From: Anaerobacillus arseniciselenatis
Lineage (GTDB): Bacteria; Bacillota; Bacilli; Bacillales; Anaerobacillaceae
Direction: 5' to 3'
Assembly (NCBI RefSeq): GCF_001865995.1
Contig: NZ_MLQQ01000026.1
Coordinates: 1-64,000, forward strand
DNA length: 64,000 nt
In this document: one piece after another, positions 63,341 through 64,000 of the stretch
How positions within the stretch are numbered: position 1 is the first letter of the stretch
How the letters are laid out: each line of letters opens with the position of its first letter
Notes under the pieces: model-generated
Told to the model about the DNA's origin: nothing
The model's database searches: none
Seen by the model: only the letters and a program-made list of their open reading frames with translations
Made by a program: the position numbers and the translations under genes

Positions 63341-64000
63341 ATGACAGCCAAATCGGCAAAAGGTTTACCGATCGTTATCATAGCTGGTATCGTTCTTGCT
63401 ATTGGTATTTTCAGTATGGGAAACACGTTAGTTCAAGGTCAAGTTTTGTTTGGGTCCACAGACCAAGTACCTTGGAATATATTAATCGTCGCTTATGTAT
63501 TTTTAGCGTTAGCGGCTAGTGGGATGTGTTTAGTATCAACGTTCGGGCATGCATTAGGTTTTGAGCGGTTTGAAATCATTAGTAAACGCTCACTTTATTT
63601 AGCGATAGCGGTATTAATTCCAGCGTTAGTCGTTCTTACAATGGATTTAGGAAGAATTGACCGAGCAATTTATTTTATTACGTCACCTAATTTACAAGCA
63701 CCAATGTGGTGGATGGGAGCTACTTACGGTATTTACGTAGTCGTATTACTTTTTGAATTTTTCTCGGTTCAAACAGGGAACGAAAAAGCGGTAAAAGTTG
63801 CTTCGTACATCACACTATGTGGAGCAGTAGCAGCAACGAGTATTTTAGGTGGGATCTTTGCAACTGTTGTTACTCGCCCGTTATGGTACGGCGGAGCATT
63901 ACCGTTGTTCTTCGTACTATCGGCATTAATTACAGGAATAGCAACGTTAATGATTGCAACGGTATTAACGTATAAATTTACAAGAGAGACAATGAGTTAT
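63341..64000 (+). CDS. arrC: NrfD/PsrC-type membrane subunit (cut by window end)
   Basis: The first 220 residues of a polytopic NrfD-family quinol oxidase subunit, open to the last base. ATG follows TTAAGGAGGG. Helices alternate with loops such as WNILIVAYVFLALAASGMCL, MDLGRIDRAIYFITSPN and the QAPMWWMGATYGIYVV stretch, typical of PsrC/ArrC. It would anchor the reductase and draw electrons from menaquinol. The C-terminal part lies outside the window. Confidence 0.9.
   Translation, partial: MTAKSAKGLPIVIIAGIVLAIGIFSMGNTLVQGQVLFGSTDQVPWNILIVAYVFLALAASGMCLVSTFGHALGFERFEIISKRSLYLAIAVLIPALVVLTMDLGRIDRAIYFITSPNLQAPMWWMGATYGIYVVVLLFEFFSVQTGNEKAVKVASYITLCGAVAATSILGGIFATVVTRPLWYGGALPLFFVLSALITGIATLMIATVLTYKFTRETMSY

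Overview
The window is low-GC DNA with strong AGGAGG-type ribosome binding sites and lipoproteins, two-component genes and transporters typical of Bacillaceae. Arsenate-respiration-type genes, Fnr-like sites, a tungsten-type aldehyde oxidoreductase and a probable selenoprotein point to a facultatively or strictly anaerobic member, such as an Anaerobacillus-like alkaliphile. The genus is inference. No rRNA, tRNA, CRISPR array or intact transposase gene was seen.

0-14 kb is a carboxylic/sugar-acid island. It holds a TRAP transporter whose binding-protein gene is truncated, a LarA-like (DUF2088) protein, a membrane protein, a divergent IlvD/Edd dehydratase, a U32-like barrel protein, an IclR regulator, an FAH-fold dehydratase/hydrolase and a split UxaA-type dehydratase. 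An aldehyde:ferredoxin oxidoreductase with a MoaD/ThiS-like partner follows. 14-19.5 kb has two decayed transporter fragments, a BASS transporter, L-2-hydroxyglutarate oxidase, a LysR regulator and a diaminopentanoate-dehydrogenase-like enzyme.

19.9-28.5 kb looks like a glutamate module: glutamate dehydrogenase, a TAXI-type TRAP system (fused permease plus binding lipoprotein) and a GlnK/GlnL-like two-component pair. Between the pair and the TRAP genes lies an array of seven TTACA-N5-TGTAA palindromes spaced exactly 51 bp apart, with a degenerate eighth. The same palindrome recurs upstream of the kinase gene.

28.7-48.8 kb is a sugar-acid region: glycerate kinase, MATE and MarR genes, TctBCA, 6-phosphogluconate dehydrogenase, a transaldolase-like enzyme, a DapA-family aldolase, IlvD, RpiR and gluconokinase. 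A type III polyketide synthase/methyltransferase pair, an AEC transporter and an NSS symporter also lie here. Three of its promoters share a GAAA-N5-TTTC operator.

49-57.5 kb holds mixed genes: a CWB2-like lipoprotein, a lytic transglycosylase, a Rieske FAD oxidoreductase, a HAD phosphatase, a Gfo/Idh/MocA oxidoreductase and a glycerophosphodiesterase. A thioredoxin-like lipoprotein here has an in-frame TGA forming a U-x-x-C motif with a hairpin behind it, the best candidate for something new. 57.6-64 kb is an anaerobic respiratory operon behind Fnr-like sites: tatA, an ArrA-like molybdoenzyme, an ArrB-like Fe-S protein, a TorD chaperone, an extra multi-cluster ferredoxin and an NrfD-type membrane subunit cut by the window end.

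Intergenic DNA is rich in short repeats: a six-copy ~120-bp palindromic element (family A), ~117-bp hairpins (family B), a two-copy element whose outer arms differ in sequence but still pair (family D), and many hairpin terminators.
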